From Bacillus multifaciens (GTDB lineage Bacteria > Bacillota > Bacilli > Bacillales > Bacillaceae_G), in the NCBI RefSeq assembly GCF_030756675.1, contig NZ_JAVBXD010000007.1, positions 62,001 through 126,000 of the forward strand: a stretch of 64,000 bases of DNA. Direction: 5' to 3'. Below, piece after piece: positions 32,957-41,152 of this stretch. The notes beneath the pieces are model-generated. The model made no database searches and was not told where the DNA came from. It saw only the letters and a list, made by a program, of their open reading frames with translations. The translations under genes were made by a program, and so were the position numbers. Positions within the stretch are counted from its first letter, which is position 1. Each line of letters begins with the position of its first letter.

Positions 32957-33982
32957 ATGAAAACGACAAAGCCCATTATCGTCATCATAACGCTGTTAAT
33001 AGCGTTAGTGATTATCGTACCAAGCATGCTTGTTTTTCCATTTGGGAAAATGAAAGAAGGGAAGAATCATTCACCTTCTGCTCCTAAGTCCGCACAAGAC
33101 GTACCGGCTCCCTCTCCTGCAAAAACTGATGTGCAAGTATCTGTGTATCGCAGTCAGCAAAAAAAGAACGAAACGGTTTCAATTGAAGACTATGTTGCCG
33201 GCGTTGTCGCGGCAGAAATGCCAGCAAACTTTGAAATGGAAGCATTAAAAGCACAGGCATTAACAGCGCGTACATTCGTTGTGAAGCGTATGTTAAGCGG
33301 ACAAAAGCTTCAAAATAAAGCGGACGTAACAGATACGGTAGAAAATCAAGTGTACAAAAGTAAAGCGGAGCTAAAAGAACAATGGGGCAAAGAGTACGAA
33401 AGCAAAATGAAGCGGATTGAAGACGCGGTATCAAAAACAGCCGGACAAGTTTTAACGTATGAAGGCAATCCGATTACAGCGTCATTTTTCTCGACAAGTA
33501 ATGGCTATACAGAAAATGCCGCAGACTATTGGGGCAGTGACTACCCGTACTTAAAAAGTGTGAATAGCCCTTGGGATCAACAACAAGCACCGAAATTTAC
33601 GAGTGAACAAAAGTTTACTGTTGCTGACTTTCAAAAGCGTCTTGGCGTAAAAGTATTAGCAAATGGGAAGGTTGGCGATATTAAAGATCGTACAGAAGGA
33701 AAGCGCGTGAAGGAAGTTGACTTTCAAGGAAAGACATTAACGGGGAAAGATGTAAGGGAAAAGTTAGGTTTACGTTCCTCCGACTTTATGTGGAAGCAGC
33801 AAGGTGACCAAATTGTCATCACAACAAAAGGCTATGGTCACGGCGTCGGAATGAGTCAATACGGTGCAAACGGAATGGCGAAGGAAGGCAAGGTGTACAC
33901 AGATATTGTCGCCCATTATTATAAAGGTGTGGCAATTTCAACGCTGAATCAATATGAGGGAAAATTGACAGCGAAGAAGTAA
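32957..33982 (+). CDS. spoIID: Stage II sporulation protein D (lytic transglycosylase)
   Basis: A 341-residue protein with one N-terminal membrane helix (8-29). The SpoIID/LytB domain follows, with [19 protein letters not shown] holding the catalytic glutamate Glu87, and a C-terminal [17 protein letters not shown] motif. SpoIID cleaves glycan strands with SpoIIM and SpoIIP during engulfment in the mother cell. It follows murA, as in B. subtilis. ATG 32957 has GGAGGAAG upstream. I did not find a convincing sigma-E promoter. Confidence 0.95.
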   Translation: MKTTKPIIVIITLLIALVIIVPSMLVFPFGKMKEGKNHSPSAPKSAQDVPAPSPAKTDVQVSVYRSQQKKNETVSIEDYVAGVVAAEMPANFEMEALKAQALTARTFVVKRMLSGQKLQNKADVTDTVENQVYKSKAELKEQWGKEYESKMKRIEDAVSKTAGQVLTYEGNPITASFFSTSNGYTENAADYWGSDYPYLKSVNSPWDQQQAPKFTSEQKFTVADFQKRLGVKVLANGKVGDIKDRTEGKRVKEVDFQGKTLTGKDVREKLGLRSSDFMWKQQGDQIVITTKGYGHGVGMSQYGANGMAKEGKVYTDIVAHYYKGVAISTLNQYEGKLTAKK

Positions 33983-34016
33983 AGGCATAGCGCGGCGGCG
34001 CTATGCTTTTTTTTTG
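33983..34016 (+). terminator. Terminator after spoIID
   Basis: AAGGCATAGCGC and the complementary GCGCTATGC stem, followed by nine T residues. Confidence 0.95.
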
Positions 34017-34028
34017 TTGGGTGTCTCG

Positions 34029-34061
34029 TTTTGTCGAAGGGTCTTTAAATCGTGTCGAATC
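34029..34061 (+). promoter_or_regulatory. Two tandem Spo0A-box-like sites
   Basis: TGTCGAA occurs at 34,032-34,038 (within TTTTGTCGAAG) and again at 34,053-34,059. The sites are 21 bases apart, two helical turns. The core of the Spo0A box is TGTCGAA. They lie about 120 bases before the acyl-CoA synthetase promoter. Binding is inferred only. Confidence 0.4.
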
Positions 34062-34170
34062 GCCGATAAACGGTGACCATGATGCAAATACATCGCCCGT
34101 ATGATGGAAGTATCTGTCAGACTTTGTAGAAAAGGAAAGAACGGTTGTTAGTTTTTGCCTAGGTTTGTCG

Positions 34171-34203
34171 TGTTATAATACAGTTGTATCTATAGATATA
34201 CAA
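34171..34203 (+). promoter_or_regulatory. Extended -10 promoter with inverted repeat, upstream of the acyl-CoA synthetase
   Basis: TGTTATAAT (34,171-34,179) is an extended -10 without a clear -35. Directly downstream, TTGTAT (34,184-34,189) and ATACAA (34,198-34,203) form an inverted repeat over the likely transcription start, a typical repressor position. Confidence 0.5.
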
Positions 34204-34224
34204 TGATGATAGGGGGAACGAAAG

Positions 34225-35835
34225 ATGATGATGGATGTACCACTTCTCATTCCGGCAATGATGGAACGGGCAGAGAAATACTTTTCCAAAAAGGAAGTTG
34301 TCTCACGTACGGCATCACGGATTCAAACATTAACATACGGAGAAATTGCAAAGAGGACAAGAAAGCTTGCAAGTGTGCTACAGAAAATGGGGATTAGGAC
34401 AGGGGATAAAGTAGGAACAATCGCCTGGAATCATCATCGCCATTTAGAAGCATATTTTGCAATTCCAGGAATCGGAGCGGTCTTACATACGATTAATTTA
34501 CGCCTTTCCGCAGAACATATTTCCTATATTATTAACCACGCCGAAGATGAAATTATTTTGGTAGATGAAGATATGGTTCCTGTATTAGAAAGTATTCAAC
34601 ACGAAATTCCTCATGTGAAAGCATTTATCATTATGACAGATGACGATGCACTACCTCAAACAACACTATCACCAGCATATCATTATGATCAACTCCTTGA
34701 AGAAGGTGATGAAACATTTCAATTTATAACAGACTTAGATGAGAAGGCACCTGCCGGTATGTGCTATACTTCCGCGACGACAGGAAAACCGAAAGGCGTC
34801 GTGTACACGCACCGTAGTATTGCACTCCATAGCTATACGCTAGGACTTGTAGACGGAGGAGGCATATCAGAAGTAGATACTTGTATGCCTGTTGTTCCGA
34901 TGTTCCATGTCAACGCGTGGGGACTCCCATTCGCAAGTACATGGTTCGGTACAAAGCTTGTCTTACCAGGACCGCACTTTACCCCGGAAATTTTAGCAGA
35001 GTTAATTGACCGCGAGAAAGTAACAATTACTGCCGGTGTCCCGACCATTTGGATTGGCTTACTGCAAGAGCTTGAAAAGCACCCGTATGATATTAGCAGT
35101 GTTCGTACGATATGGTCAGGCGGATCGGCAGCACCGAAAGGTATGATTCGCACCTATGAAGAAAAATATGAAATTGCGTTCAGACAAATTTACGGCATGA
35201 CGGAAACAAGTCCAGCTGTTGTCATTAACTGTCCGAAGTCGTATCAACGTGATTTACCGAAAGAGGAATATTATGAGCTTCGTTCTCGCCAAGGTTATTT
35301 ATTCCCGGGCCTTGAAATGAAGGTAATTGGTCAAAACGGTGAGATTAAGTGGGACGGTGAAGAAATGGGAGAACTTTGCCTCCGCGGACCATGGATTGCC
35401 GGCAGTTATTATCGTGATGAACGCACTGAAGAGTCGATGAAAGATGGTTGGCTGCACACCGGAGATATCGTAACAGTCGATCCGGAAGGCTTTATTAAAA
35501 TTGCTGACCGTACGAAAGATTTGATTAAAAGCGGCGGCGAATGGATTTCCTCCGTTGATTTAGAAAATGCTTTAATGACACACGAAAAAGTATTAGAAGC
35601 ATCTGTCGTTGCTGTTCCGCACGAAAAATGGCAAGAGCGCCCTGTTGCCTGTGTCGTTCTAAAAGAAGGAGAAGTAGTCAATCAAGAAGAGCTATATGAG
35701 TTATTAGAAAATCAATTTCCAAAATGGTGGATGCCAGATGATATTTTATTTGTCGAAGAAATTCCGAAAACATCTGTCGGGAAGTTTTTGAAGCGAGCAC
35801 TTCGCGATCAGTTGAAGAGTTATATGGTGAAGTAG
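34225..35835 (+). CDS. Fatty-acid-CoA ligase (AMP-forming acyl-CoA synthetase)
   Basis: A 536-residue ANL-superfamily enzyme. The AMP-binding motif is YTSATTGKPKGVVYTH (near 181-196), followed by YGMTETSP and the WLHTGDIVTVDPEGFIKIADRTKD hinge region (split near 415-440), and a C-terminal lysine in PKTSVGKFLKR. It activates a medium- or long-chain acid to the acyl-CoA with ATP; the chain length cannot be told from sequence. ATG 34225 is the first of three ATG codons and follows AGGGGGAA. It is a single gene with its own promoter, operator-like repeat and terminator. Confidence 0.88.
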   Translation: MMMDVPLLIPAMMERAEKYFSKKEVVSRTASRIQTLTYGEIAKRTRKLASVLQKMGIRTGDKVGTIAWNHHRHLEAYFAIPGIGAVLHTINLRLSAEHISYIINHAEDEIILVDEDMVPVLESIQHEIPHVKAFIIMTDDDALPQTTLSPAYHYDQLLEEGDETFQFITDLDEKAPAGMCYTSATTGKPKGVVYTHRSIALHSYTLGLVDGGGISEVDTCMPVVPMFHVNAWGLPFASTWFGTKLVLPGPHFTPEILAELIDREKVTITAGVPTIWIGLLQELEKHPYDISSVRTIWSGGSAAPKGMIRTYEEKYEIAFRQIYGMTETSPAVVINCPKSYQRDLPKEEYYELRSRQGYLFPGLEMKVIGQNGEIKWDGEEMGELCLRGPWIAGSYYRDERTEESMKDGWLHTGDIVTVDPEGFIKIADRTKDLIKSGGEWISSVDLENALMTHEKVLEASVVAVPHEKWQERPVACVVLKEGEVVNQEELYELLENQFPKWWMPDDILFVEEIPKTSVGKFLKRALRDQLKSYMVK

Positions 35836-35843
35836 GAAGACAA

Positions 35844-35878
35844 AAATAGGCTGCCTCTACATGAGGTAGCCTATTTTC
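35844..35878 (+). terminator. Terminator after the acyl-CoA synthetase
   Basis: AAATAGGCTGCCTC and GAGGTAGCCTATTT form a 14 bp stem with one mismatch and a short T run. Confidence 0.9.
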
Positions 35879-35987
35879 CTTCTCGCATTATATATGAATT
35901 TTAATCTTCTAATATTAGGAATTATATCACAAATTTCCATAAAACGTCTGATATAATGGAACAAAAAACCAACATAGGGGTGAGAAG

Positions 35988-36989
35988 ATGGCGTTATTAG
36001 AACTGAACCAATTGGCAAAGACAAATGTTTTGCCATCTATTCAGTTAGAGATTGAGAATGGACAGTGTGTTGTGCTGCAATGCAATAATCATATTGGTAA
36101 AACGTTGCACCGCATTATTATGGGAGAAGAAGAAGCGTCGACGGGAACAGTATTATTTGATGGACAGCCGCTTGGAAAACATTCTTTTTCTCGAATCGGT
36201 TTTTGTTTGTTAGCTGATGAGGCGTACGAACGATTAACGGTAAAGGATTACTTTATTTTTTTGCGAGGATTGTATGGTAATGGATTATCGGTAGATGAAG
36301 TCGTTCAGCTTGTGGGCCTTCTAGATAAAAAAGAGGTAAAGATAAAGGAGTTAACCTTTTCGGAAAAACGCCGCCTTCATATTGGGAGAAGTATGATACA
36401 TAATCCGGAGCTTGTTATTTTGGAGGAACCGGAACAAAACGTAGATATAGAAAGTACAATTATTATTCGAAACGCCATTACAAAGTTAAAAGAACAAGGA
36501 AAAGCTATTTTTATTACTTCTGCCTTTCTTTCGGACGCTTTATCTGTAACGGAGGACGTGTATGTGTTACATCCAGATGGTGTGAAAAAAGTGGAAATTG
36601 AGCAAGAAGAACAGGTAGAAGACGAAAAGGTAATCGAAATGATTCCGCAAATGAAATTAGAGCGTATCCCGGCAAAAGTAAACGATAAAATCATTTTATT
36701 AGACCCAATGGAAATTCAATATATGGAAACACAAAATGGTACTACACATATTCATGTGCGTGAAGGTGATTTTATTTGTGCACTTACGTTAAGTGAATTA
36801 GAGGAACGTCTAAAAGGGTTCGGATTCTTCAGATGTCACCGCTCTTATCTTGTAAACTTACAACGAGTACGAGAAATGATTACATGGACGCGAAATAGTT
36901 ATAGTTTAATCCTTGATGATGAACGAAAAACATCCATTCCGCTGTCAAAAGGAAGAATGGATGAATTGAAAGATGTAATTGGACTGTAA
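35988..36989 (+). CDS. ABC ATPase-like domain fused to a LytTR DNA-binding domain
   Basis: A 333-residue protein. Residues 1-200 have an ABC ATPase fold: a P-loop-like CNNHIGKT at 32-39, a signature-like LTFSEKRRLHIGRSM and a Walker B VILEEPEQNVD. The P-loop keeps Lys38 and Thr39 but lacks two of its usual glycines, and the signature lacks SGGQ, so ATP turnover is doubtful. Residues 233-333 are a LytTR domain with FFRCHRSYLVNLQRV and a C-terminal SIPLSKGRMDELK. It is probably a transcription regulator for the ABC transporter that follows 370 bases downstream. ATG 35988 follows AGGGGTGAG. Confidence 0.85.
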   Translation: MALLELNQLAKTNVLPSIQLEIENGQCVVLQCNNHIGKTLHRIIMGEEEASTGTVLFDGQPLGKHSFSRIGFCLLADEAYERLTVKDYFIFLRGLYGNGLSVDEVVQLVGLLDKKEVKIKELTFSEKRRLHIGRSMIHNPELVILEEPEQNVDIESTIIIRNAITKLKEQGKAIFITSAFLSDALSVTEDVYVLHPDGVKKVEIEQEEQVEDEKVIEMIPQMKLERIPAKVNDKIILLDPMEIQYMETQNGTTHIHVREGDFICALTLSELEERLKGFGFFRCHRSYLVNLQRVREMITWTRNSYSLILDDERKTSIPLSKGRMDELKDVIGL

Positions 36990-36993
36990 ATGT

Positions 36994-37143
36994 ATATAAA
37001 AACCCCTTTCTTTTTAGGTGGGCGAGAGCATCTGGCTATGTATAGAAGCGGTCAGAGCCTTTTCCTGCCACGCGCAAGGTTAAAAATAAAGGGAGAAAGC
37101 AAGTAGAGGTCACTGTTTGCTCCGCATAGCAGTGATTTATATG
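36994..37143 (+). repeat. bcr1-like repeat, copy 4
   Basis: TATATAAAAACCCC, TTTTTAGGTGGGCGAGAGC, TCTGGCTATGTATAGAAGCG, GTCAGAGCCTTTTCCTGCC, GGGAGAAAGCAAGTAGAGG and CTCCGCATAGCAGTGATTTA. TATAT at the left edge and TTTATAT at the right edge could be remnants of a target duplication. It sits between the LytTR regulator and the ABC genes. Confidence 0.8.
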
Positions 37144-37213
37144 TTGCGTTACCCTCAATATTACTTCACTCGCCTCTTATGGTGTTTCAATGGGCTCAAA
37201 CTATGCTCCATTC

Positions 37214-37246
37214 ACCGGTAAAAATACTCCTTTTACCGGTATTTTA
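37214..37246. terminator. Hairpin upstream of the ABC transporter, candidate terminator
   Basis: ACCGGTAAAA (37,214-37,223) pairs perfectly with TTTTACCGGT (37,231-37,240). The T-rich tail is weak. It could end transcription from the regulator gene. Confidence 0.5.
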
Positions 37247-37290
37247 CTGCCAAGACCCTTTATTTTTCATATGATTGACTCAAGAAAAGC

Positions 37291-37313
37291 GAAACGAACA
37301 AACGAAATTCGTT
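37291..37313 (+). promoter_or_regulatory. Candidate operator before the ABC transporter
   Basis: The palindrome AACGAAATTCGTT (37,301-37,313) overlaps two direct copies of AAACGAA (37,292 and 37,300, eight bases apart). LytTR proteins usually bind imperfect direct repeats, so this is a candidate site for the upstream regulator. Confidence 0.35.
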
Positions 37314-37357
37314 GAAGCGAGTTTCATCTATAAATGAAAAACAAAGGGGATGACGAG

Positions 37358-38200
37358 ATGGCATTGGCAATTGAAATGAAAGATGTGATGAAAACCTTCG
37401 ATAGTAAAACAGCGCTTCGTAATGTGAATATTGAAGTGAAGCAAGGTGAAATTTTTGGGTTTCTTGGACCGAGCGGATCGGGGAAAACAACAACGGTAAA
37501 AATCTTAACGTCTCAGTTACTTCATAGTGTAGGAACAGTAAAAGTACTAGGGAAAGATATTACAGGGCCAGACAGTATTGACTATAAACGAATTGGTATT
37601 TTAACAGATAACAGCGGCCTATATGAAAGACTTAGCGTTTATGATAACTTACTATTATTTTGTGACTTATATGATTGTAAAAAAGAACGAATTGACGAAG
37701 TGTTAGCAGAAGTGAACTTATTAGATGATAAAAAAACACAGGTGAAAAAGCTGTCAAAAGGAATGAAACAGCGCGTGACGCTAGCAAGAGCGATACTACA
37801 TAAACCAGATATGCTTTTCTTGGATGAACCAACTTCTGCACTTGATCCAGCGAATGTCCAAAACATTCATAATATCTTAAGAGATTTAAATAAAGAAGGA
37901 ACGACAATCTTCTTAACGACGCACAATATGGATGAGGCAGAAACACTTTGCGACCGCATCGCGTTCTTGTGCGGCGGGGAAATTGTCGCGCTGGATACAC
38001 CAGAAAATCTCCGTTTGCAATATGCAAAAGACAAAATTGAAGTTGTGTTAAAAGATAAGAAAAAAGAAACAGTGCAAAAAGATGAATTAGGAGCAAAACG
38101 TATTTCAGAATGGATGAAAAAAGGTGAATTACTATCGATTCATTCTTATGAGCCAACCTTAGGGGATATTTTCATTGAAGTAACTGGGAGGGGATTATGA
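37358..38200 (+). CDS. ABC transporter ATP-binding protein
   Basis: A 280-residue ABC ATPase. The Walker A is LGPSGSGKTTT (near 37-47), the signature LSKGMKQRVTLARAIL is slightly altered, and the Walker B is MLFLDEPTSALDP with the H-loop TTHNMDEAE. Family resemblance is to drug or peptide exporters of the ABC-2 type. ATG 37358 has AAAGGGG upstream; the in-frame ATG at 37334 precedes that ribosome site and is less likely. It overlaps the permease gene by four bases. Confidence 0.9.
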   Translation: MALAIEMKDVMKTFDSKTALRNVNIEVKQGEIFGFLGPSGSGKTTTVKILTSQLLHSVGTVKVLGKDITGPDSIDYKRIGILTDNSGLYERLSVYDNLLLFCDLYDCKKERIDEVLAEVNLLDDKKTQVKKLSKGMKQRVTLARAILHKPDMLFLDEPTSALDPANVQNIHNILRDLNKEGTTIFLTTHNMDEAETLCDRIAFLCGGEIVALDTPENLRLQYAKDKIEVVLKDKKKETVQKDELGAKRISEWMKKGELLSIHSYEPTLGDIFIEVTGRGL

Positions 38201-38907
38201 TGACATTTTCTATGAAGCGGTTTTCGGCAATTTTACGGAAAGAGATGCAAGATTTAAAAAGTAATGCACAAGTATTATTAATGGCAATTTTACCACTAGG
38301 ATTAGCACTTTTTTATAAGCAAATGGGGAGCGGGAAAGAATTTTTAGCGGGAATTGTAGTTGTTATGGTATTGAGTATGGTGACAACAATTACACAAGCG
38401 ACTCTAATTGCAGAAGAAAAAGAAAAACATACTCTTCGCGTTATGATGCTATCACCAGCTTCTCCTATAGAAGTCATTTTAGGGAAGTCTTTACCAATAA
38501 TGGTTTTATCGTTCTTTTTAAGTGTAATCAGCTTATTTTTATTAGATTCGTTGAAGGGAAATGTCTTTTTATTAATGACTATTATTTTATTGGGAGTACT
38601 GCTATTCATTATAATAGGGACAATGGTTGGTCTTTTAGCTAAAAACCTAGTGCAAGTTTCTGTGCTTGGTACACCGATTATGATGATTTTTTTTGCAGGG
38701 CCTTTATTGCACCTCTTTGTGAAGAATGAAATCGTAAAAAAAATTCTTTATCATATCCCAACAAATCATATTTTTAATGCAATTACAGGTGTATTAGAAG
38801 GAAAAGGCTTTTCTGCATTGAGTGAAAATGTAATAAATATTTTCGTTTGGATTTTGATTACGTTTATTCTGTTTCTCTTCGTCTACAAAAAGAAACAACT
38901 AGATTAA
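38197..38907 (+). CDS. ABC-2 type transporter permease
   Basis: A 236-residue permease with six membrane helices. The EEKEKHTLRVMMLSPASPIEVILGK block (about 72-97) is the hallmark of ABC-2 permeases. With the ATPase before it, it forms an exporter; the cargo is unknown. The start overlaps the ATPase stop (ATGA). A terminator follows. Confidence 0.88.
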   Translation: MMTFSMKRFSAILRKEMQDLKSNAQVLLMAILPLGLALFYKQMGSGKEFLAGIVVVMVLSMVTTITQATLIAEEKEKHTLRVMMLSPASPIEVILGKSLPIMVLSFFLSVISLFLLDSLKGNVFLLMTIILLGVLLFIIIGTMVGLLAKNLVQVSVLGTPIMMIFFAGPLLHLFVKNEIVKKILYHIPTNHIFNAITGVLEGKGFSALSENVINIFVWILITFILFLFVYKKKQLD

Positions 38908-38938
38908 AAAACTGAGCATTTTAGCTCAGTTTTTTTCT
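38908..38938 (+). terminator. Terminator of the ABC transporter operon
   Basis: AAACTGAGC and GCTCAGTTT stem with a long T run. Confidence 0.9.
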
Positions 38939-39070
38939 TTTTTTTATCATTTCCTCGGAAATTTTGTAATTCCGATGCATAATTTTACAAATTTTGTCGA
39001 AAAGTAATCAGTTATAGATTGTATAGGATGGATGAATCTTGTTCAAAATGATTGCTGAGGTGATGATAGA

Positions 39071-40039
39071 ATGAGAGAGAGGGAAAACAAGAAGTCTTCT
39101 CGAAAAGTAGTCCATTTGTTTCAAAAGCGTTGGGTATTCCCGACACTATACATTGTGTGTGCAGCAGTCATTTTAACGGTTGCATTATGGTATCAGGCAA
39201 TGAATACGAAGAAGATGCCTGAGAAAAATGAAGCAACGCAGCAAAGCCAAGGTGAAAATCCAACAGTGCCAGTAATCAAATCTTCAGAAGTTGTGAAGAT
39301 GCCAACTGCAAGTAGCACAGAAGTTGTTGTAAAGAAGAAGTTTTACGAAGATAAAGCAGCGGCTGAGGAGCAAGAACAAGCACTTGTTTTTTATAACAAC
39401 ACATACTCTGCGAATACAGGAATCGATATCACAGCGAAAAATGGAAAAGAGTTTGATGTAACTGCAGCGTTAAGCGGAACAGTTACAAAAGCAGAAAAAG
39501 ATCCACTTCTTGGCTATGTTGTAACAGTTGACAGCGGCAATGGTATTACAACGTTTTACCAAAGCTTAGGAAATGCAAAAGTGGAAAAAGGCGCGAAAAT
39601 TAATCAGGGTGAAGTGTTAGGGAAAGCGGGATTAAGCGAAGTGAATAAAGACGCAGGTTATCACGTTCATTTCGAAGTTCGTAAAGATAATGTTGCTGTA
39701 AATCCAGAACGCTTCTTTGACAAGTCTGTTGCGGATATTAAAGTTGAAAAGCAAGAAAAGCAAAAAGAAGAGAAATCAACAAGCGGCTCAGCTAATGATA
39801 AGCAAAAAGAAGAGAAATCAACAAACAGCCCAGCTGACGATAAGCAAAAAGAAGAGAAATCAACAAGCGGTCAGGCTGATGATAAGCAAAAAGAAGAAAA
39901 ATCAACAAATAGCTCAGCTGATGACAAGAAAAAAGAAGAGAAATCAACAAATGGTTCAGCTGATGACAAGAAAAAAGAAGAGAAGTCAACAAATGGTTCA
40001 GCAGAGAACGAAACGACATCTTCTGAACAAGCTGAGTAA
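39071..40039 (+). CDS. spoIIQ: Stage II sporulation protein Q with repeat-rich tail
   Basis: A 322-residue forespore membrane protein. One membrane helix (about 22-42) is followed by a LytM/M23 domain. The first zinc histidine is replaced by Asn in ANTGIDITAK, while GYHVHFEV is kept, so it is a degenerate peptidase like B. subtilis SpoIIQ, which binds SpoIIIAH across the septum. After residue 229 come six 14-residue repeats (KQKEEKSTSGSAND type), absent from the B. subtilis protein as I remember it. A Spo0A-box-like TTTTGTCGAAAA lies about 75 bases upstream. ATG 39071 follows GAGGTGATG. Confidence 0.92.
   Translation: MRERENKKSSRKVVHLFQKRWVFPTLYIVCAAVILTVALWYQAMNTKKMPEKNEATQQSQGENPTVPVIKSSEVVKMPTASSTEVVVKKKFYEDKAAAEEQEQALVFYNNTYSANTGIDITAKNGKEFDVTAALSGTVTKAEKDPLLGYVVTVDSGNGITTFYQSLGNAKVEKGAKINQGEVLGKAGLSEVNKDAGYHVHFEVRKDNVAVNPERFFDKSVADIKVEKQEKQKEEKSTSGSANDKQKEEKSTNSPADDKQKEEKSTSGQADDKQKEEKSTNSSADDKKKEEKSTNGSADDKKKEEKSTNGSAENETTSSEQAE
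39758..40009 (+). repeat. 42 bp tandem repeats in the spoIIQ tail (six units)
   Basis: Units start at 39,758, 39,800, 39,842, 39,884, 39,926 and 39,968. Each encodes K(Q/K)KEEKST followed by six variable residues. The unit length is a multiple of three, so copy number can change without frameshift. Confidence 0.9.
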
Positions 40040-40043
40040 TGAA

Positions 40044-40088
40044 CAAAACCATCAACTCTCTATACGAGAATTGATGGTTTTATTTTTA
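40044..40088 (+). terminator. Terminator after spoIIQ
   Basis: AAAACCATCAACTCTC pairs with GAGAATTGATGGTTTT (one mismatch), followed by T-rich sequence. Confidence 0.9.
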
Positions 40089-40104
40089 TATAAGAATAAA
40101 ATGG

Positions 40105-40252
40105 AAGTAACTACTCAGTCACTCTATGAAAAACCGATAGAAAAGCATTTTTTTAAGTGGTCGAGAGGGACTGGCTATGTATAGTAGCGGTCAGTACCTT
40201 TTCCTGCCACGCGCAAAGTTTGAAAACAAAGAAAGGCAGCGAGGTGTAGGTC
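40105..40252 (+). repeat. bcr1-like repeat, copy 5
   Basis: GAAGTAACTACTCAGTCACTC, AAAAACCGATAGAAAAGC, GGTCGAGAGGGACTGGC, TAGCGGTCAGTACC, TTTTCCTGCCACGCGCAAAG. It is closest to copy 2 at 14,476 and runs directly into the family R repeat that follows. Confidence 0.78.
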
Positions 40253-40535
40253 TATTTTTACTCCGCATTAACGAGCAGTAAGACCCCCACCTCAAGATTG
40301 AGAAAGAATCGTTGTCCAGCTCCAATGGCTAGAATGTTCGGTGGCTTCGCTTCCTCCTACGAGGTAAAAAGCACCTCTATGTCAGAAGCTCCATCCCCCT
40401 CACATTCTGAACGAGCCACTTCCGCATTTCTTAAGAAGATAGGTGGGGGACAACTGCCCGTAAAAGCCCGATTGGGCGGGCTTTCCATCAGTGAGAAAAG
40501 CGTCACTGATGGAAGTTTCACTTTATTTTCATGGC
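40253..40535 (+). repeat. Intergenic hairpin repeat, long copy (family R) with nested second repeat
   Basis: The outer parts match 893-1012: CCGCATTAACGAGCAGTAAG at the left and ACTGCCCGTAAAAGCCCG, GGGCGGGC and CCATCAGTGA/TCACTGATGG at the right. Between them is an extra ~170 bases that open with ACCCCCACCT and close with AGGTGGGGG, so they form an inner stem. The insert carries, on the minus strand, the same repeat as the atpG-atpD spacer. The open frame across it (40,298-40,546) is not a gene. With copy 5 it fills the 660-base gap after spoIIQ. Confidence 0.75.
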
Positions 40536-40700
40536 AGCAATTATAGGTAAGTGTATTTTCGTTGGAATTATACTCCTTATCAAACTTCTAAATGAAATGT
40601 ATGGCTGAATAGTTACAAATGTATTTTTAAAAACCTTGTAATGGCAAGGAAATTGGACAGAATTCTCGAATATATATATTACTAAAGGGAGGGGATTGTT

Positions 40701-40835
40701 TTGTCGTTATTATTTGTTGTGTCAATTGCAATTATTTTATTATTTGTTTTGTTTTCCTTATATTATTTGATTACCAGCAAGAGAGAAGTCCCCCGTCAAA
40801 GCCTTTTGGAAGAAGAATTTGATCGAGAGGAATGA
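40701..40835 (+). CDS. Small single-pass membrane protein, 44 residues
   Basis: TTG 40701 to TGA 40835 encodes 44 residues: a hydrophobic helix (about 3-24, SLLFVVSIAIILLFVLFS) and a charged tail ending LLEEEFDREE. The ribosome site AAAGGGAGGGG lies six bases upstream, and a terminator starts at the stop codon, so this is a complete small gene. It lies between spoIIQ and spoIIID. I do not recognise it; N-out or N-in topology is uncertain, though the Lys-Arg after the helix favours a cytoplasmic C-terminus. Confidence 0.75.
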   Translation: MSLLFVVSIAIILLFVLFSLYYLITSKREVPRQSLLEEEFDREE

Positions 40836-40862
40836 CGCTTTTTAGAAGGCGTCATTTTTTTT
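40830..40862 (+). terminator. Terminator of the 44-residue gene
   Basis: AATGACGC and GCGTCATT flank a ten-base loop, followed by T8. Confidence 0.9.
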
Positions 40863-40955
40863 GCCTTTCCAAAGAAGAAACTTTCATTTTTCACCGATTT
40901 CTCAAAAAAAAATGTAATTTTTGTCACTGTAGTCCGCAAAAATAGAGAACTTGTA

Positions 40956-40984
40956 GCATATAAATACAATGCGGGCAATACAAT
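40956..40984 (+). promoter_or_regulatory. Sigma-E-type promoter of spoIIID
   Basis: GCATATAA (40,956-40,963), a 13-base spacer and AATACAAT (40,977-40,984) match the sigma-E consensus KMATATWT / CATACAHT at about seven of eight positions each. spoIIID of B. subtilis is sigma-E-dependent. Confidence 0.65.
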
Positions 40985-41152
40985 GGTTATAAACCAAAGC
41001 AAAGAGAGTGTTTGAGGTGAGAAATCGTGGATCATTTCATTATAAATCCCAAAAAGTGTAGCGCTTACAAACAGCACTCGAACTTACAGCTTAGTCACAT
41101 GCAGCGAGTCTCATTTCACCCTTCTCACATCCAATTTAGGGAGGCGAGTGGT

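Noticed and set aside
39717-40184. 155-residue open frame in another frame of the spoIIQ tail
   Set aside because: It is produced by the in-frame 42 bp repeats and runs into a terminator and a repeat.
40298-40546. 82-residue open frame after spoIIQ
   Set aside because: It reads through the long family R repeat; part of it recurs at 964 as repeat sequence.
41027-41152. 42-residue extension of SpoIIID
   Set aside because: GTG 41153 has the correct ribosome site and gives the known SpoIIID start; the upstream part is promoter leader.
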